This document shows positions 49,715 through 60,801 of a stretch of DNA of 64,000 bases, one piece after another. Source of the DNA: Pectobacterium punjabense (lineage in GTDB: Bacteria > Pseudomonadota > Gammaproteobacteria > Enterobacterales > Enterobacteriaceae). The stretch spans positions 3,472,001 to 3,536,000 of the forward strand of contig NZ_CP038498.1 in the NCBI RefSeq assembly GCF_012427845.1. Reading direction: 5' to 3'. Each line of letters opens with the position of its first letter. Position 1 is the stretch's first letter. Below the pieces are notes generated by a model. It worked only from the letters and a program-made list of their open reading frames with translations, did not search any database and was not told where the DNA came from. Made by a program: the position numbers and the translations under genes.

Positions 49715-50062
49715 ATGAAAAACTCTGCGCTGGCTCTGCTCCTGCTAAGCCTGATGAGCTTCTCTTCCGCCAGCAAGGCGCTGAATGAATTTGAGGCGGA
49801 AGATCTGGCCGATCTAACCGCGATCTTTGTTTATCTGAAAAACCACTGTGGTTACCAAGACCTGCCAAATGAACAGGTTCGTCGGACGTTGGTCGCATTT
49901 GCTCAGCAGAACCGCTGGGATCTCAGCAATTATAGCGCCTATGACATGACAGCAATGGGTGAAGACAGCTATCGCGATCTCAGTAAAATCGCGATTCCTA
50001 CCCCGAAGAAATGTCAGTCTCTGGCACGTAATTCGCTCGGTTTACTCTCCTACGCGCAGTAA
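49715..50062 (+). CDS. yacC: YacC family secreted protein
   Basis: 115 residues, as E. coli YacC, with a signal peptide (cut after SKA at about residue 21). Conserved NEFEAEDLADLTAIFVYLKNHCGYQ, RRTLVAFAQQNRWDLSNY and MGEDSYRDLSKI. PilL/YacC-type exported protein of unknown role. Upstream of speE here; in E. coli it lies beyond the speED genes. Confidence 0.92.
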   Translation: MKNSALALLLLSLMSFSSASKALNEFEAEDLADLTAIFVYLKNHCGYQDLPNEQVRRTLVAFAQQNRWDLSNYSAYDMTAMGEDSYRDLSKIAIPTPKKCQSLARNSLGLLSYAQ

Positions 50063-50170
50063 TTCTCCTCCTCCTCCGCACTGACTGAAATTTGACCGTG
50101 CAAGCGGCAAAAGAGTCGGCTATGATGGCGCGCCAATTTTCATGGCTGTTATCGCGGAGGAAGCCCTAAC

Positions 50171-51034
50171 ATGTCCCAGAAAGAAATTTGGTATGAAACC
50201 CTGCATGCCAACTTTGGCCAGTATTTTTCGGTTGATCGCGTGCTGTATCACGAGAAGACCGATCATCAAGATCTCATCATTTTTGAAAACAAGGCGTTAG
50301 GTCGCGTGATGGCGCTTGACGGCGTGGTGCAAACCACCGAGCGCGATGAATTCATCTACCACGAAATGCTCACCCACGTTCCCCTTCTGTCACACGGTAA
50401 CGCCAAACGCGTACTGATTATCGGTGGCGGCGATGGCGGCATGCTGCGGGAAGTCAGCCGACACCGCAGCGTCGAACAGATCACAATGGTAGAAATCGAT
50501 GCGGGCGTGGTGGAGTTTTGTCGCCAGTATCTGCCCAATCACAGCGCTGGTAGCTATGATGACCCGCGTTTTAATCTGGTGATTGATGACGGCGTTAACT
50601 TCGTCAGACAGTGCAGCGAAAAGTTTGACGTCATTATTTCGGATTGCACCGACCCCATCGGCCCCGGCGAAAGCCTGTTCACCTCCGATTTCTATCAGGG
50701 TTGTGCCCGCTGCCTGAACGAAGGTGGAATTTTTGTCGCGCAGAATGGCGTGTGTTTCCTGCAACAAGATGAAGCCGTCGGTAGCCATAAAAAACTCAGC
50801 CGTTACTTCCATGATGTCAGCTTTTATCAGGCGGCAATCCCGACCTACTACGGCGGTATTATGACGTTCGCCTGGGCCAGTAATCACCCAGCACTGCGCC
50901 AGATAGACACCGCAACGCTGCACCAGCGTTTTACACAATCCGCTATCGCCTGTCGCTATTACACGCCTGATGTTCACATCGGCAGCTTTGCCCTGCCACA
51001 ATATCTGCTGAGCGCGTTACAAAATGCGCAATAA
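50171..51034 (+). CDS. speE: Spermidine synthase
   Basis: Transfers the aminopropyl group of decarboxylated SAM to putrescine. 287 residues with [19 protein letters not shown] (SAM fold), the catalytic-region [17 protein letters not shown] and [13 protein letters not shown] 9 bases before the ATG. First gene of the speED pair. Confidence 0.97.
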   Translation: MSQKEIWYETLHANFGQYFSVDRVLYHEKTDHQDLIIFENKALGRVMALDGVVQTTERDEFIYHEMLTHVPLLSHGNAKRVLIIGGGDGGMLREVSRHRSVEQITMVEIDAGVVEFCRQYLPNHSAGSYDDPRFNLVIDDGVNFVRQCSEKFDVIISDCTDPIGPGESLFTSDFYQGCARCLNEGGIFVAQNGVCFLQQDEAVGSHKKLSRYFHDVSFYQAAIPTYYGGIMTFAWASNHPALRQIDTATLHQRFTQSAIACRYYTPDVHIGSFALPQYLLSALQNAQ

Positions 51035-51078
51035 TCGATCACTTAAGGAACCACACAGCCACAAGGGGGTGACGTAAA

Positions 51079-51873
51079 TTGCACAAGCTGAAGCTACACG
51101 GCTTTAACAACTTGACGAAAAGCCTGAGTTTTTGTATCTACGATATCTGTTACACCAAAACAGCCGACGATCGCGATGGTTATATCGCCTATATCGACGA
51201 ACAATATAACGCTAACCGTTTAACAGAAATCCTCACTGAAACCTGCTCAATTATCGGCGCGAACGTCCTTAACATCGCGCGTCAGGACTATGACCCACAG
51301 GGTGCCAGCGTGACCATTCTGGTCAGCGAAGAGCCTATCGATCCACGTGACGTGGACACCTCAGAACACCCAGGGCCGCTGCCTAATTCCGTCGTTGCAC
51401 ATTTGGATAAAAGCCATATCTGCGTCCATACCTATCCAGAAAGCCACCCGGAAGGCGGACTTTGTACCTTCAGAGCTGATATCGAAGTGTCTACCTGTGG
51501 CGTAATTTCGCCGCTGAAAGCATTGAACTACCTCATCCACCAGCTTGAATCCGATATTGTGACCATCGACTATCGCGTACGGGGGTTTACTCGTGATGTT
51601 AATGGCATAAAACATTTCATCGACCATCAGATTAATTCAGTTCAGAACTTCATGTCAGAGGACATGAAATCGCTCTATCACATGATGGACGTGAACGTGT
51701 ATCAGGAAAATATCTTTCATACCAAAATGTTATTGAAAGACTTCGACCTCAAGCATTACCTGTTTAACGTCAGCCCTGAAGAACTCAGCGCTGCCGAACG
51801 GAAAAGAATCACCGATCTGCTGTATCACGAAATGCAGGAAATCTATTACGGCAGAAACCTGCCCGTTCTGTAA
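51079..51873 (+). CDS. speD: S-adenosylmethionine decarboxylase proenzyme
   Basis: Makes decarboxylated SAM for SpeE. Self-cleaves at Lys111-Ser112 ([16 protein letters not shown]) to form the pyruvoyl group. 264 residues, as in E. coli. The start is TTG ([16 protein letters not shown]), supported by AGGGGGTGA upstream; there is no ATG until well inside the conserved part. 44 bases after speE. Confidence 0.96.
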   Translation: MHKLKLHGFNNLTKSLSFCIYDICYTKTADDRDGYIAYIDEQYNANRLTEILTETCSIIGANVLNIARQDYDPQGASVTILVSEEPIDPRDVDTSEHPGPLPNSVVAHLDKSHICVHTYPESHPEGGLCTFRADIEVSTCGVISPLKALNYLIHQLESDIVTIDYRVRGFTRDVNGIKHFIDHQINSVQNFMSEDMKSLYHMMDVNVYQENIFHTKMLLKDFDLKHYLFNVSPEELSAAERKRITDLLYHEMQEIYYGRNLPVL

Positions 51874-51892
51874 TCAATACATATAGGGTGTA

Positions 51893-52110
51893 TCTCTTAG
51901 TCACAAATATAAGGGCATCAAGGATTTTGCCGTTATGCGGCGTGAAAATTATGCAGCGGTGCGCTTGACCGCCGAGTGAGCGACAGGACGTCGCGAAAGC
52001 CAGCGCCATGCCGGGAGCATGTCGCTGGTGGCTCGAAAAGCGGGCATGGGCACCGATGGAACCGCGCAGCGGCATAATTCTGGGTTCGCAGGGCGGCGGC
52101 GACTGAGTAA
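51893..52110. repeat. Palindromic repeat beside the IS110 transposase (copy 2)
   Basis: Read on the minus strand it shares ordered blocks with 29530-29775: CCCT.YGAACCC, GAATTATGCCGCT, CGACA.GCTCCCG.CATGGCGC as a hairpin loop (stem CCAGCG/CGCTGG, 52000-52028), GCATAATTTT.ACGCCG.ATAACG, and TTTGT...TAAGAGA. It is the 3' side of the transposase gene, so it is either the right end of the IS or a separate repeat into which the IS inserted. Confidence 0.65.
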
Positions 52111-52131
52111 CCGTGTTGCCGGTCAAGCATT

Positions 52132-53121
52132 TTAATGGGGCGTCATCGCATAATTTTTGTCATATGGCCGCTGCGTATGCAGCACGCCATAACACAGATG
52201 AACCAGTTTCCTCATCGCCGCCCCTATCGCCACCATCTTCGCTTTTCCTTTTAGCCGCAGTCTTTCATAGAGGGCTTTCACATGACTGTTCCAACTGATA
52301 GCCGCTATGGCTCCCATATACAGTTTTGCCCGGATACCCGGCGGACCTATTTTCGACAGTCTGGCCCTGCCACACACCGAGGTGCCTGAACGATGTTCAA
52401 CCGGGATAACTCCCAGGTACGCCGCCACCTGTTCCGCGCTCCTGAAGTTATTGCCCCGGATGATGGCTAACATATTCCACCCGATTTGCTCTCCAACTCC
52501 ATCAATCGATTGCAGAAGTTTCAGGTCATTTTTTAGCCCAGGATGCTTATCTATATGCTCCGCTATCAGGCGTTCAATCCTTGCCAGCTCATTCTTCAAA
52601 TTTCGCTCAATCGACTCCAGCGAGGTCAGGACTTCTTCTGGGGCCGTGGTGGATTTTAACGTGCTCAGTCGATTTTCTATGCGTTGTTTATCATTCAGCA
52701 GACTATCCCTGTGCTGTAACAAGACTTTGAGTTTCCTTATTTCTTGAGAAGGCGGGAGCCAGTTTTCTGGTTGTTTCAGGCAGCCATAACAGGCAAGCAC
52801 ATAAGCATCAACCTTATCCGTTTTAGTCAATATCCCCATTCCTTTGGCGAATTCACGCACCCGATGCGGGTTTATCACGGACACCAGAATACCAGCCTGA
52901 TGGAGACCATAGGCCAGGTGTTCGTGATAAATCCCAGTGGCTTCCATGATGATATGAGCCTGACTCGGGTCACATTTTTGCAGGATTAACCATCGAGCCA
53001 AAGCCTGTGCTGAGTTGGGGTCATTGGGTAAAACTTTCGTCTTCCGTTTACCTTTAATGCCATCAACCAATAAGCACACATCGATAAAACGTTTACTGAT
53101 ATCAATGCCGATGTAATACAT
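52132..53121 (-). CDS. IS110-family transposase (DEDD/serine recombinase)
   Basis: 329 residues. The N-terminal RuvC-like DEDD set is visible: Asp7 (IGIDISK), Glu60 (MEATG), Asp102 and Asp105 (KTDKVDAYV). The C-terminal domain carries GVGEQIGWNMLAI and RSGTSVCGRARLSKIG, with the likely catalytic serine at 245 or 248. The frame is intact and full length, so the element may be active. GGGG precedes the ATG closely. Family members are guided by a bridge RNA encoded in a non-coding end. Confidence 0.93.
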   Translation of the reverse strand: MYYIGIDISKRFIDVCLLVDGIKGKRKTKVLPNDPNSAQALARWLILQKCDPSQAHIIMEATGIYHEHLAYGLHQAGILVSVINPHRVREFAKGMGILTKTDKVDAYVLACYGCLKQPENWLPPSQEIRKLKVLLQHRDSLLNDKQRIENRLSTLKSTTAPEEVLTSLESIERNLKNELARIERLIAEHIDKHPGLKNDLKLLQSIDGVGEQIGWNMLAIIRGNNFRSAEQVAAYLGVIPVEHRSGTSVCGRARLSKIGPPGIRAKLYMGAIAAISWNSHVKALYERLRLKGKAKMVAIGAAMRKLVHLCYGVLHTQRPYDKNYAMTPH

Positions 53122-53393
53122 AATGTCCCCCTTTCACTGAAGCCGTCACGCCCGTTCCGCTTGTACATTCAGAGTCAGTGCTCTAGGTAACCGTTCAATG
53201 TTAATGCTGGCGTGAAAGGTGAAACAGAGGGCTTAAACTCAATCGCAAGGTTGATAGCCTTAGCGCCCTGCGGAAGCTCACTCTGTTTCATGTAGTGATA
53301 GCTAATCACTACATGAGAAAGATACAAGCGCCCTGCGTCGGGCGCATGCTATGAAGTAGCATGAAAATGACGGTATCATTGCGCACGAAACTG
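53122..53393 (-). ncRNA. Structured IS left end, candidate bridge RNA region
   Basis: 272 bases upstream of the transposase. On the minus strand: CATGCTA/TAGCATG (53345-53363), GCGCCC/GGGCGC (53328-53345), TCATGTAGTGAT/ATCACTACATGA (53288-53316) and TGAAACAGAG/CTCTGTTTCA (53220-53290), the last enclosing a large internal loop with TCAA/TTGA and GGCT/AGCC pairings. Several stem-loops with internal loops at this place fit an IS110 bridge RNA. No conserved sequence match was made. Confidence 0.45.
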
Positions 53394-53404
53394 TCTCTTA
53401 GTCA

Positions 53405-53784
53405 GCATAAAAAAGCGTTACTAAGAAGCCAACTTTTACCAGAGGAAAGCTGGATTAGTCATGTTGGCTTTTGTCTTTCCCGCATTACCCTTCATTTCGT
53501 CGTGCACTATTTCATCAAAAATGATGCGCATCACATTTATTTCTTTCTGTATTTTTTACTTGCATTCTCTACCAGCCTTGCCACATCTGGGTTCGCGTGA
53601 TTTTGTATAAGGTCAACTAAAAATCATATATCTTGTGTGGTTGAAATTTTAAATGTCCACATCTAGTATTCTTTGTGTAGCCGTCACGTAACGGGTCGCT
53701 ACCCAGTGGATCGGTTCGGGTGCATATACCCTGAAGATAGCCGCTCCGACATACTTCTTTCACGCCAAAGGGTAAATACGAATC
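53405..53784 (+). promoter_or_regulatory. Upstream region of the nrdHIEF operon
   Basis: 380 bases with no convincing gene; a short hydrophobic reading frame at 53361-53600 is not credible. It should hold the nrdH promoter. AATCATATATCTTGTGT (about 53622-53638) is loosely like an NrdR box, but the paired box at the usual distance is not clear. AAGGG lies 13 bases before the nrdH ATG. Confidence 0.35.
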
Positions 53785-54024
53785 ATGCGTATTACTATTT
53801 TCACTAAGCCAGATTGTGTTCAATGCAACGCCACATGCCGTGCGCTGGATAAGCAAGGAATTAACTATCAACTGGTGGACTTAACTGAAGATGAACAGGC
53901 GTTACAGCAGGTAAGAGCGTTGGGCTATCAGCAAGTGCCCGTCGTGATGACGGCCAATGACCATTGGAGCGGTTTCCGCCCGGATAAGATCAGTACTCTA
54001 AACGCCGCCCTGCAATTGCAGTAA
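53785..54024 (+). CDS. nrdH: Glutaredoxin-like protein NrdH
   Basis: A 79-residue redox partner for class Ib ribonucleotide reductase. Active site CVQC at residues 11-14; WSGFRPDKI near the C-terminus is typical of NrdH. Ten bases before nrdI. Confidence 0.95.
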   Translation: MRITIFTKPDCVQCNATCRALDKQGINYQLVDLTEDEQALQQVRALGYQQVPVVMTANDHWSGFRPDKISTLNAALQLQ

Positions 54025-54034
54025 GGGAGGCTAT

Positions 54035-54442
54035 ATGAACCCGCTGGTCTATTTCTCCAGCCAGTCGGAAAACACGCATCGCTTCATTTCCAGGGTTGGT
54101 TTGCCAGCCCTGAGAATTCCGATAGCGACAGAACAGCCTGCATTGAAAGTTGATCGCCCCTATATTCTGGTTGTCCCCAGCTACGGCGGAGGCAGCACGA
54201 AAGGGGCTGTGCCGCGTCAGGTCATCATCTTTCTCAACGATCCGCACAATCGCGCTTACCTGCGCGGCGTGATTGCCGCAGGCAATACCAATTTCGGTGC
54301 AGCGTACTGCATCGCTGGCGACATCATTGCGCAGAAATGTCAGGTGCCCTACCTGTACCGCTTTGAATTGCTCGGCACAGCGGAAGACGTTGCAAATGTG
54401 CGTAAGGGAGTAACTGAATTTTGGCAACAACAGACCACGTGA
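54035..54442 (+). CDS. nrdI: Flavodoxin-like protein NrdI
   Basis: A 135-residue flavodoxin that assembles the dimanganese-tyrosyl radical of Nrd[19 protein letters not shown] is the phosphate-binding loop; VVPSYGGG and GAYC-type AAYCIAG segments are conserved. Its end overlaps nrdE by 22 bases. Confidence 0.95.
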   Translation: MNPLVYFSSQSENTHRFISRVGLPALRIPIATEQPALKVDRPYILVVPSYGGGSTKGAVPRQVIIFLNDPHNRAYLRGVIAAGNTNFGAAYCIAGDIIAQKCQVPYLYRFELLGTAEDVANVRKGVTEFWQQQTT

Positions 54443-56586
54443 GTGCAAAGGCAAGCAAAGCCGATGCGGAAGCCCACTCACTCGATTACCATGCGCTGAA
54501 CGCGATGCTTAACCTCTACGACGCAGAGGGAAATATCCAGTTCGAGATGGATAAACTCGCGGCGCGCCGTTATTTCCTACAGCATGTGAATCAGAACACC
54601 GTGTTCTTCCACAATCTGGAAGAAAAGCTGCGTTATTTGGTCGAAGAAGGTTACTACGAAGCGGAAGTGCTCGATCAGTATCACTTCGATTTTATCAAGA
54701 GCCTTTTTCAGCAGGCTTACGCTCACAAATTCCGCTTTCAAACCTTTTTGGGCGCGTTCAAATACTATACCGGCTATACGCTGAAAACCTTTGACGGCAA
54801 ACGCTATCTTGAACGCTACGAAGATCGCGTTTGTCTCGTAGCGCTAGCTCTTGCCAAAGGGGACACAGCATTGGCTAGCGCGCTGGTTGACGAGATTATC
54901 AGCGGACGTTTCCAGCCCGCCACGCCCACGTTTCTCAACTGCGGTAAAAAGCAGCGCGGCGAACTGGTATCCTGCTTTCTGCTGCGTATTGAAGACAACA
55001 TGGAGTCGATTGGTCGAGCGATTAACTCCGCGCTTCAGCTCTCAAAACGCGGCGGTGGCGTGGCTTTCATGCTTAGCAACATCCGTGAAACCGGTGCGCC
55101 AATCAAGCGTATCGAAAATCAGTCATCTGGTATTATTCCTATCATGAAAATGCTGGAGGATGCTTTCTCTTACGCCAACCAGCTTGGCGCACGTCAGGGC
55201 GCGGGCGCGGTGTACCTCAATGCACATCACCCGGATATTCTGCGTTTCCTGGATACCAAGCGGGAAAATGCCGACGAGAAAATCCGTATCAAGACGTTAT
55301 CTTTAGGTGTGGTTATCCCCGATATCACCTTCCAATTAGCGAAGAATAATCAGGTGATGTACCTGTTCTCACCTTATGATGTTGAACAAGTTTACGGCGT
55401 GCCGCTGTCAGAAATTAGCGTCACCGAAAAATATCACGAGATGGTGAACGACAAGCGCATCCGTAAATCCCAAATTAAGGCGCGCGAATTCTTCCAGATC
55501 CTCGCCGAAATCCAGTTCGAGTCCGGTTATCCCTACATGATGTTTGAGGATACGGTGAATCGCGCGAACCCGATTCACGGCCGCATCAATATGAGTAACC
55601 TGTGCTCTGAGATTTTGCAGGTCAATGACGCCAGCTTGTACGACGACGATCTTGGCTATCGCCACATCGGCAAAGACATTTCATGTAACCTCGGATCGAT
55701 GAATATCGCCAACGCAATGGCCTCACCCGATTTCGGCCAAACGGTTGAAATGGCGATACGCGCGCTGACCGCCGTTTCCGACATGAGCCATATCCGTTCC
55801 GTGCCGTCTATTGAAAAAGGCAACGACGAATCCCATGCGATTGGTTTAGGCCAGATGAATCTGCACGGCTACCTGGCGAAAGAGCGTATTTTTTACGGCA
55901 CAGAAGAAGCCGTCGATTTTACCAATATCTATTTCTACACCGTCGCTTTCCACGCGATTCGGGCATCGAACGCGCTAGCAATAGAGCGTAACCAGCGTTT
56001 CTCAGGTTTTGAACTCTCCAAATACGCCACAGGCGAGTATTTTGATAAATACGTCGAACAGCAGTGGGAACCGACGACAGACCGCGCGCGTGAACTGTTT
56101 GAGCAGGCTGGTATCCACATTCCCACCCAGCAAGACTGGGCGGCGCTGCGCGAGTCGGTTATGGCGCACGGTATTTACAACCAAAACTTACAGGCGGTTC
56201 CACCGACCGGTTCGATTTCGTATATCAACCACTCGACATCCAGTATCCACCCGATTGTGTCACGCATCGAAATTCGTAAAGAGGGCAAGATTGGTCGCGT
56301 CTACTACCCTGCCCCTTACATGAACAACGATAACCTGGAGTATTACCAGGATGCCTATGAGATCGGGCCGCAGAAGATCATCGACACCTACGCTGCCGCC
56401 ACGCAGCATGTCGATCAGGGGTTGTCGCTAACGCTGTTTTTCCGCGATACCGCCACCACACGTGACATCAATAAAGCGCAGATCTACGCCTGGACCAAGG
56501 GCATTAAAACTATTTATTACATTCGCATACGGCAGATGGCGCTGGAAGGCACCGAAGTTCAGGGCTGTGTGTCCTGTGCGCTATAA
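54421..56586 (+). CDS. nrdE: Class Ib ribonucleotide reductase alpha subunit
   Basis: Catalytic subunit, 721 residues (714 in E. coli). [11 protein letters not shown] and [10 protein letters not shown] carry active-site cysteine regions, NLCSEI follows, PPTGSISYI is present, and the C-terminal [10 protein letters not shown] holds the redox-shuttle cysteines. The N-terminus lacks an ATP-cone, as expected for NrdE. The TTG start at 54421 gives MATTDHV, matching E. coli MATTTAERV, with AAGGGAG about 10 bases upstream inside nrdI. Confidence 0.95.
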   Translation: MATTDHVSAKASKADAEAHSLDYHALNAMLNLYDAEGNIQFEMDKLAARRYFLQHVNQNTVFFHNLEEKLRYLVEEGYYEAEVLDQYHFDFIKSLFQQAYAHKFRFQTFLGAFKYYTGYTLKTFDGKRYLERYEDRVCLVALALAKGDTALASALVDEIISGRFQPATPTFLNCGKKQRGELVSCFLLRIEDNMESIGRAINSALQLSKRGGGVAFMLSNIRETGAPIKRIENQSSGIIPIMKMLEDAFSYANQLGARQGAGAVYLNAHHPDILRFLDTKRENADEKIRIKTLSLGVVIPDITFQLAKNNQVMYLFSPYDVEQVYGVPLSEISVTEKYHEMVNDKRIRKSQIKAREFFQILAEIQFESGYPYMMFEDTVNRANPIHGRINMSNLCSEILQVNDASLYDDDLGYRHIGKDISCNLGSMNIANAMASPDFGQTVEMAIRALTAVSDMSHIRSVPSIEKGNDESHAIGLGQMNLHGYLAKERIFYGTEEAVDFTNIYFYTVAFHAIRASNALAIERNQRFSGFELSKYATGEYFDKYVEQQWEPTTDRARELFEQAGIHIPTQQDWAALRESVMAHGIYNQNLQAVPPTGSISYINHSTSSIHPIVSRIEIRKEGKIGRVYYPAPYMNNDNLEYYQDAYEIGPQKIIDTYAAATQHVDQGLSLTLFFRDTATTRDINKAQIYAWTKGIKTIYYIRIRQMALEGTEVQGCVSCAL

Positions 56587-57573
<987 letters not shown>

Positions 57574-57574
57574 A

Positions 57575-57609
57575 AAAACGGTCACTGCTTTCCGGGTGGC
57601 CGCATTTTT
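57575..57609 (+). terminator. Terminator of nrdHIEF
   Basis: CGGTCAC and GTGGCCG pair (one G-T) around 10 bases, followed by CATTTTTCT, directly after the nrdF stop. Confidence 0.75.
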
Positions 57610-57652
57610 CTCCTAACTCATTTCTACCGCTTTTTCTACAAACCACAGAAAT

Positions 57653-57683
57653 GAAAAAACCCTGAACCATTTCCGATTCAGGG
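57653..57683 (-). terminator. Terminator of the tRNA-Asp gene
   Basis: On the minus strand CCCTGAA/TTCAGGG with a 10-base loop, followed by TTTTTT, 14 bases beyond the tRNA 3' end. Confidence 0.88.
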
Positions 57684-57696
57684 CTTTCATAATAAG

Positions 57697-57773
57697 TGGC
57701 GGAACGGACGGGGCTCGAACCCGCGACCCCCTGCGTGACAGGCAGGTATTCTAACCAACTGAACTACCGCTCC
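57697..57773 (-). tRNA. aspV: tRNA-Asp (GTC)
   Basis: A 77-base cloverleaf on the minus strand, GGAGCGGTAGTTCAGTTGG...CGTTCCGCCA, anticodon GTC in loop CTGTCAC. Stands alone after dnaQ, the place of aspV in E. coli. Identical to the copy at 63270. Confidence 0.96.
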
Positions 57774-57944
57774 ACTCGTGCTCACTGAGCGGGATGAATA
57801 CTAAGATGATGGCACTATTACGTCAATGCTTTTTATAACTAACCGCTTCTGTTTGCTTATAATTTCAGCTCAGTGACTATTCTCTCTCCCATGACATAAC
57901 CGACCTATCTATCTTGCTATGTAAAGGATGATACTTCAGCGGTA

Positions 57945-58682
57945 TTATTCAGCTCGCCACAGGCAGCTCCCGCCTTTTTTAGCAATCAGATCCAAGCGTT
58001 GTTCATGTGCTAATAGCTCAGCCTCATCGGCATAAAGCACCTTTAGCGCCGATTGTGGGCGAACAATTCTTTGGATCGTTTCGCTGTTCTCATTCTGCTG
58101 CTGCGTTTCACCTTCCGTAGAAAAAGTTAGCGACGTTTGGCCTCCGGTCATCGCCAGATAAACTTCAGCCAGAATCTCGGCATCGAGCAATGCGCCGTGC
58201 AGCGTACGCTTGCTGTTATCTATTAAATAGCGATCGCAGAGCGCATCCAAACTGTTCCGTTTGCCGGGAAAGATCTTCCGTGCCATAAGCAGGCTATCGG
58301 TGATCTTACAGAACGTCTCCGTCTTAGGAAGATCCCGATTCAGCAATCGAAATTCATAATCCATAAAGCCGATATCAAACATCGCGTTATGAATGACCAA
58401 CTCCGCACCACGGATAAAATCAAGGAAATCATCCGCAATATCAGCATACATCGGTTTGTCAGCAAGAAACTCATCGCTGATACCATGTATGTTATAGGCC
58501 TCTGGGTCCACTAAACGGTCGGGTTTGATGTAGACGTGAAAATGACGGCCAGTCAGGCGGCGGTTAATCACCTCGACCGCACCGATCTCGATAATTTTAT
58601 GCCCTTCGTAGTGAACCCCCAGTTTATTCATACCGGTGGTTTCTGTATCGAGGACAATTTGTCGCGTAATTTCAGTGCTCAT
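57945..58682 (-). CDS. dnaQ: DNA polymerase III epsilon subunit (3'-5' proofreading exonuclease)
   Basis: 245 residues. DnaQ exonuclease motifs: ExoI DTETTGMN (residue 12), Exo[15 protein letters not shown], Exo[20 protein letters not shown]. The C-terminal tail, which binds the alpha subunit, is shorter in conserved content. Divergent from rnhA by 55 bases, as in E. coli. Confidence 0.97.
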   Translation of the reverse strand: MSTEITRQIVLDTETTGMNKLGVHYEGHKIIEIGAVEVINRRLTGRHFHVYIKPDRLVDPEAYNIHGISDEFLADKPMYADIADDFLDFIRGAELVIHNAMFDIGFMDYEFRLLNRDLPKTETFCKITDSLLMARKIFPGKRNSLDALCDRYLIDNSKRTLHGALLDAEILAEVYLAMTGGQTSLTFSTEGETQQQNENSETIQRIVRPQSALKVLYADEAELLAHEQRLDLIAKKGGSCLWRAE

Positions 58683-58737
58683 CGTTTTCGTTTATGTCAG
58701 ACTTGCCGTTTTTACCATGAGGGAGAGTCTACCAGAG

Positions 58738-59202
58738 ATGCGCAAACAGGTAGAAATTTTCACCGACGGATCTTGCCTCGGTAATCCCGGCCCCGGCGGT
58801 TATGGCGCCCTGCTGCGCTACAAGCAGCACGAAAAAGCGTTAAGTGCGGGCTATCGTCTTACGACGAATAACAGAATGGAATTGATGGCCGCGATTGCAG
58901 CGCTTGAAACACTGACCACCGACTGTGATGTCGTACTCAGCACAGATAGCCAATATGTTCGTCAGGGTATCACCAGTTGGATTCATAACTGGAAAAAACG
59001 CGGTTGGAAAACCGCTGACAAAAAACCCGTCAAGAATGTCGATCTCTGGAAAAGGTTGGATACCGCGATTCAACGCCATTCCGTGCGCTGGGAATGGGTA
59101 AAAGGACACGCCGGACACCCGGAAAACGAGCGCTGCGATGAGCTTGCTCGCGCCGCCGCCAGTGCGCCAACACACGATGACATTGGCTATCAGGCTGAGT
59201 AA
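58738..59202 (+). CDS. rnhA: Ribonuclease HI
   Basis: Cuts RNA in RNA-DNA hybrids. Catalytic Asp10 ([12 protein letters not shown]), Glu48 (NRMELMAAI), Asp70 (STDSQYV) and Asp134 (NERCDELA). The ATG at 58738 gives [12 protein letters not shown], matching E. coli [12 protein letters not shown]; 154 residues. Convergent with yafS after 19 bases. Confidence 0.97.
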   Translation: MRKQVEIFTDGSCLGNPGPGGYGALLRYKQHEKALSAGYRLTTNNRMELMAAIAALETLTTDCDVVLSTDSQYVRQGITSWIHNWKKRGWKTADKKPVKNVDLWKRLDTAIQRHSVRWEWVKGHAGHPENERCDELARAAASAPTHDDIGYQAE

Positions 59203-59221
59203 ATCACCGTAGGCCTCTCTC

Positions 59222-59932
59222 TCATCTTCGATATATCTTTGTTGCGCCCACTGTGCGGCGCACAGATGCTTTCTGCAACCGCGTTCTCATCGGCGTGAAC
59301 GTCAGCGGAATCGTTCTCTTTCGGGCAATAATTAACGTCAGGCACCCTAGCATCGGAATATGTTTATTCAATTTCCCCTTATTCCTTCGCCATGGCGTAA
59401 CGTGAAAATGAGTCTGATGAATAACCTCGTAGTTCAATAGCCCCAGCCAGTCCGTGATGCGCATTTGAGTAAACATACGGCTGCAATAGGGATGCTTTTT
59501 ATTAACCCGAGGGATCAGTTTGCCAAGACCAACCAAACTGATCGGATTAAATGTGCTCAGGATTAACCAACCATCATCGATCAACACGCGATCAACCTCA
59601 CGTAAAACACGATGTGGGTCCGACGAATAAGATAGTGTTTGAGCAAGCAAACAGGCATCGATCGACTTTTCAGAGAAAGGCAGTTGATGGGCATCAGCCA
59701 CAACGTGAAGATTATCACCATGCGGAGCAACGTTAACCTGATGCGCGATTGCGCACTCTGTTACATCGATTTCTGCACTCAGCGCCCCTATCTTGATAAG
59801 GTGAAAACCAAAGAGTTTTGGCCACCATGGCAACAAAGCCAGCTCAAGCGACTCGCGATAAAACTGCCCGCAGGTGATATCATCCCATGAATCAGGGGCA
59901 ACAATGGTCTGAGGAATTTGTGCCGATTTCAT
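59222..59932 (-). CDS. yafS: YafS, class I SAM-dependent methyltransferase-like protein
   Basis: 236 residues. The SAM-binding core is partly visible: ADAHQLPFSEKSIDACLLAQTLSYSSDPHRVLREVDRVL (post-I motifs), though motif I is weak (LFGFHLIKIGALSAEID). Substrate unknown. The C-terminus is basic. Divergent from gloB, with rnhA convergent, as in E. coli. Confidence 0.9.
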   Translation of the reverse strand: MKSAQIPQTIVAPDSWDDITCGQFYRESLELALLPWWPKLFGFHLIKIGALSAEIDVTECAIAHQVNVAPHGDNLHVVADAHQLPFSEKSIDACLLAQTLSYSSDPHRVLREVDRVLIDDGWLILSTFNPISLVGLGKLIPRVNKKHPYCSRMFTQMRITDWLGLLNYEVIHQTHFHVTPWRRNKGKLNKHIPMLGCLTLIIARKRTIPLTFTPMRTRLQKASVRRTVGATKIYRR

Positions 59933-59975
59933 CGTCTGTTCTCGCCCTCAGGCTGCTAGAAAAAAGAGGTGATGA

Positions 59976-60731
59976 ATGAATCTTATCAGTATCCCCGCAC
60001 TTCAGGACAACTACATTTGGTTATTGAGTAATAAAGAAAAGCGTTGTGTGATCGTCGATCCGGGTGAGGCGAACCCAGTGCTTAATGCGCTCGCTCAAAA
60101 CTCACTTTCCCCCGAAGCAGTTTTGCTCACTCACCACCATAACGACCATGTGGGAGGTGTCCGTGAGATACTCAATCACTACCCTAACTTGCCTGTTTTC
60201 GGCCCGAAAGAAACCGCTAAATGCGGCGCAACCTATCTCGTTGAGGAGGGAAATACCGTCTCTTTGTTAAATTCGGAATTTTCTGTAATTGAGGTTCCGG
60301 GGCATACATTAGGTCATATTGCCTACTATAATGCGCCGTTTTTGTTCTGCGGTGATACCCTATTTTCAGCAGGATGTGGCCGAATTCTCGAAGGGACGCC
60401 GAAGCAAATGTATGAATCAATTAATAAAATAGCAGCCTTTCCTGATGATACCGTCGTGTGCTGTGCCCATGAATACACGTTATCAAACTTAACGTTTTCT
60501 AATGCTATATGGCCAGAAGAGCCAAGTATTGAAGCTTATCTCCATAAAATCAGCCAGATACGCGAAAAATCGCAGTCTAGCCTGCCAACAACATTAGGGC
60601 AGGAAAGAAGAATTAATCTTTTTCTCCGCTGCCATGAATTTGATTTAAAAAGAAAATTATCAAAAGAACCTGAAAATATAGAGAATTGGCAAGTTTTTGA
60701 GCTGCTACGCAGCAAGAAAGACTGCTTCTGA
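59976..60731 (+). CDS. gloB: Hydroxyacylglutathione hydrolase (glyoxalase II)
   Basis: Second step of methylglyoxal detoxification: hydrolyses S-lactoylglutathione. 251-residue metallo-beta-lactamase fold with [10 protein letters not shown] (residues 53-62), PGHTLGH and CAHEYTLSN, which give the dinuclear metal site. GAGGTG 5 bases before the ATG. Confidence 0.97.
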   Translation: MNLISIPALQDNYIWLLSNKEKRCVIVDPGEANPVLNALAQNSLSPEAVLLTHHHNDHVGGVREILNHYPNLPVFGPKETAKCGATYLVEEGNTVSLLNSEFSVIEVPGHTLGHIAYYNAPFLFCGDTLFSAGCGRILEGTPKQMYESINKIAAFPDDTVVCCAHEYTLSNLTFSNAIWPEEPSIEAYLHKISQIREKSQSSLPTTLGQERRINLFLRCHEFDLKRKLSKEPENIENWQVFELLRSKKDCF

Positions 60732-60801
60732 AGGTTTAGGTTGTGCTATTCCTCTAATCAAAGTATCCTTGCTCGTCTTTTAAGCAACTATTGACCAACA
60801 T

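Larger units (their letters stand above)
51893..53404 (-). mobile_element. IS110-family insertion sequence (boundaries approximate)
   Basis: A single transposase gene with long non-coding, hairpin-rich flanks, about 1.5 kb in all. The 11-base direct repeat TCTCTTAGTCA occurs at 51893-51903 and 53394-53404 and is the best guess for the limits. IS110 elements lack terminal inverted repeats, so true ends cannot be fixed from one copy. It separates speED from nrdHIEF. Confidence 0.65.

Noticed and set aside
53361..53600. 79-residue frame upstream of nrdH
   Set aside because: Begins inside the IS border, has a low-complexity hydrophobic tail and no conserved feature.
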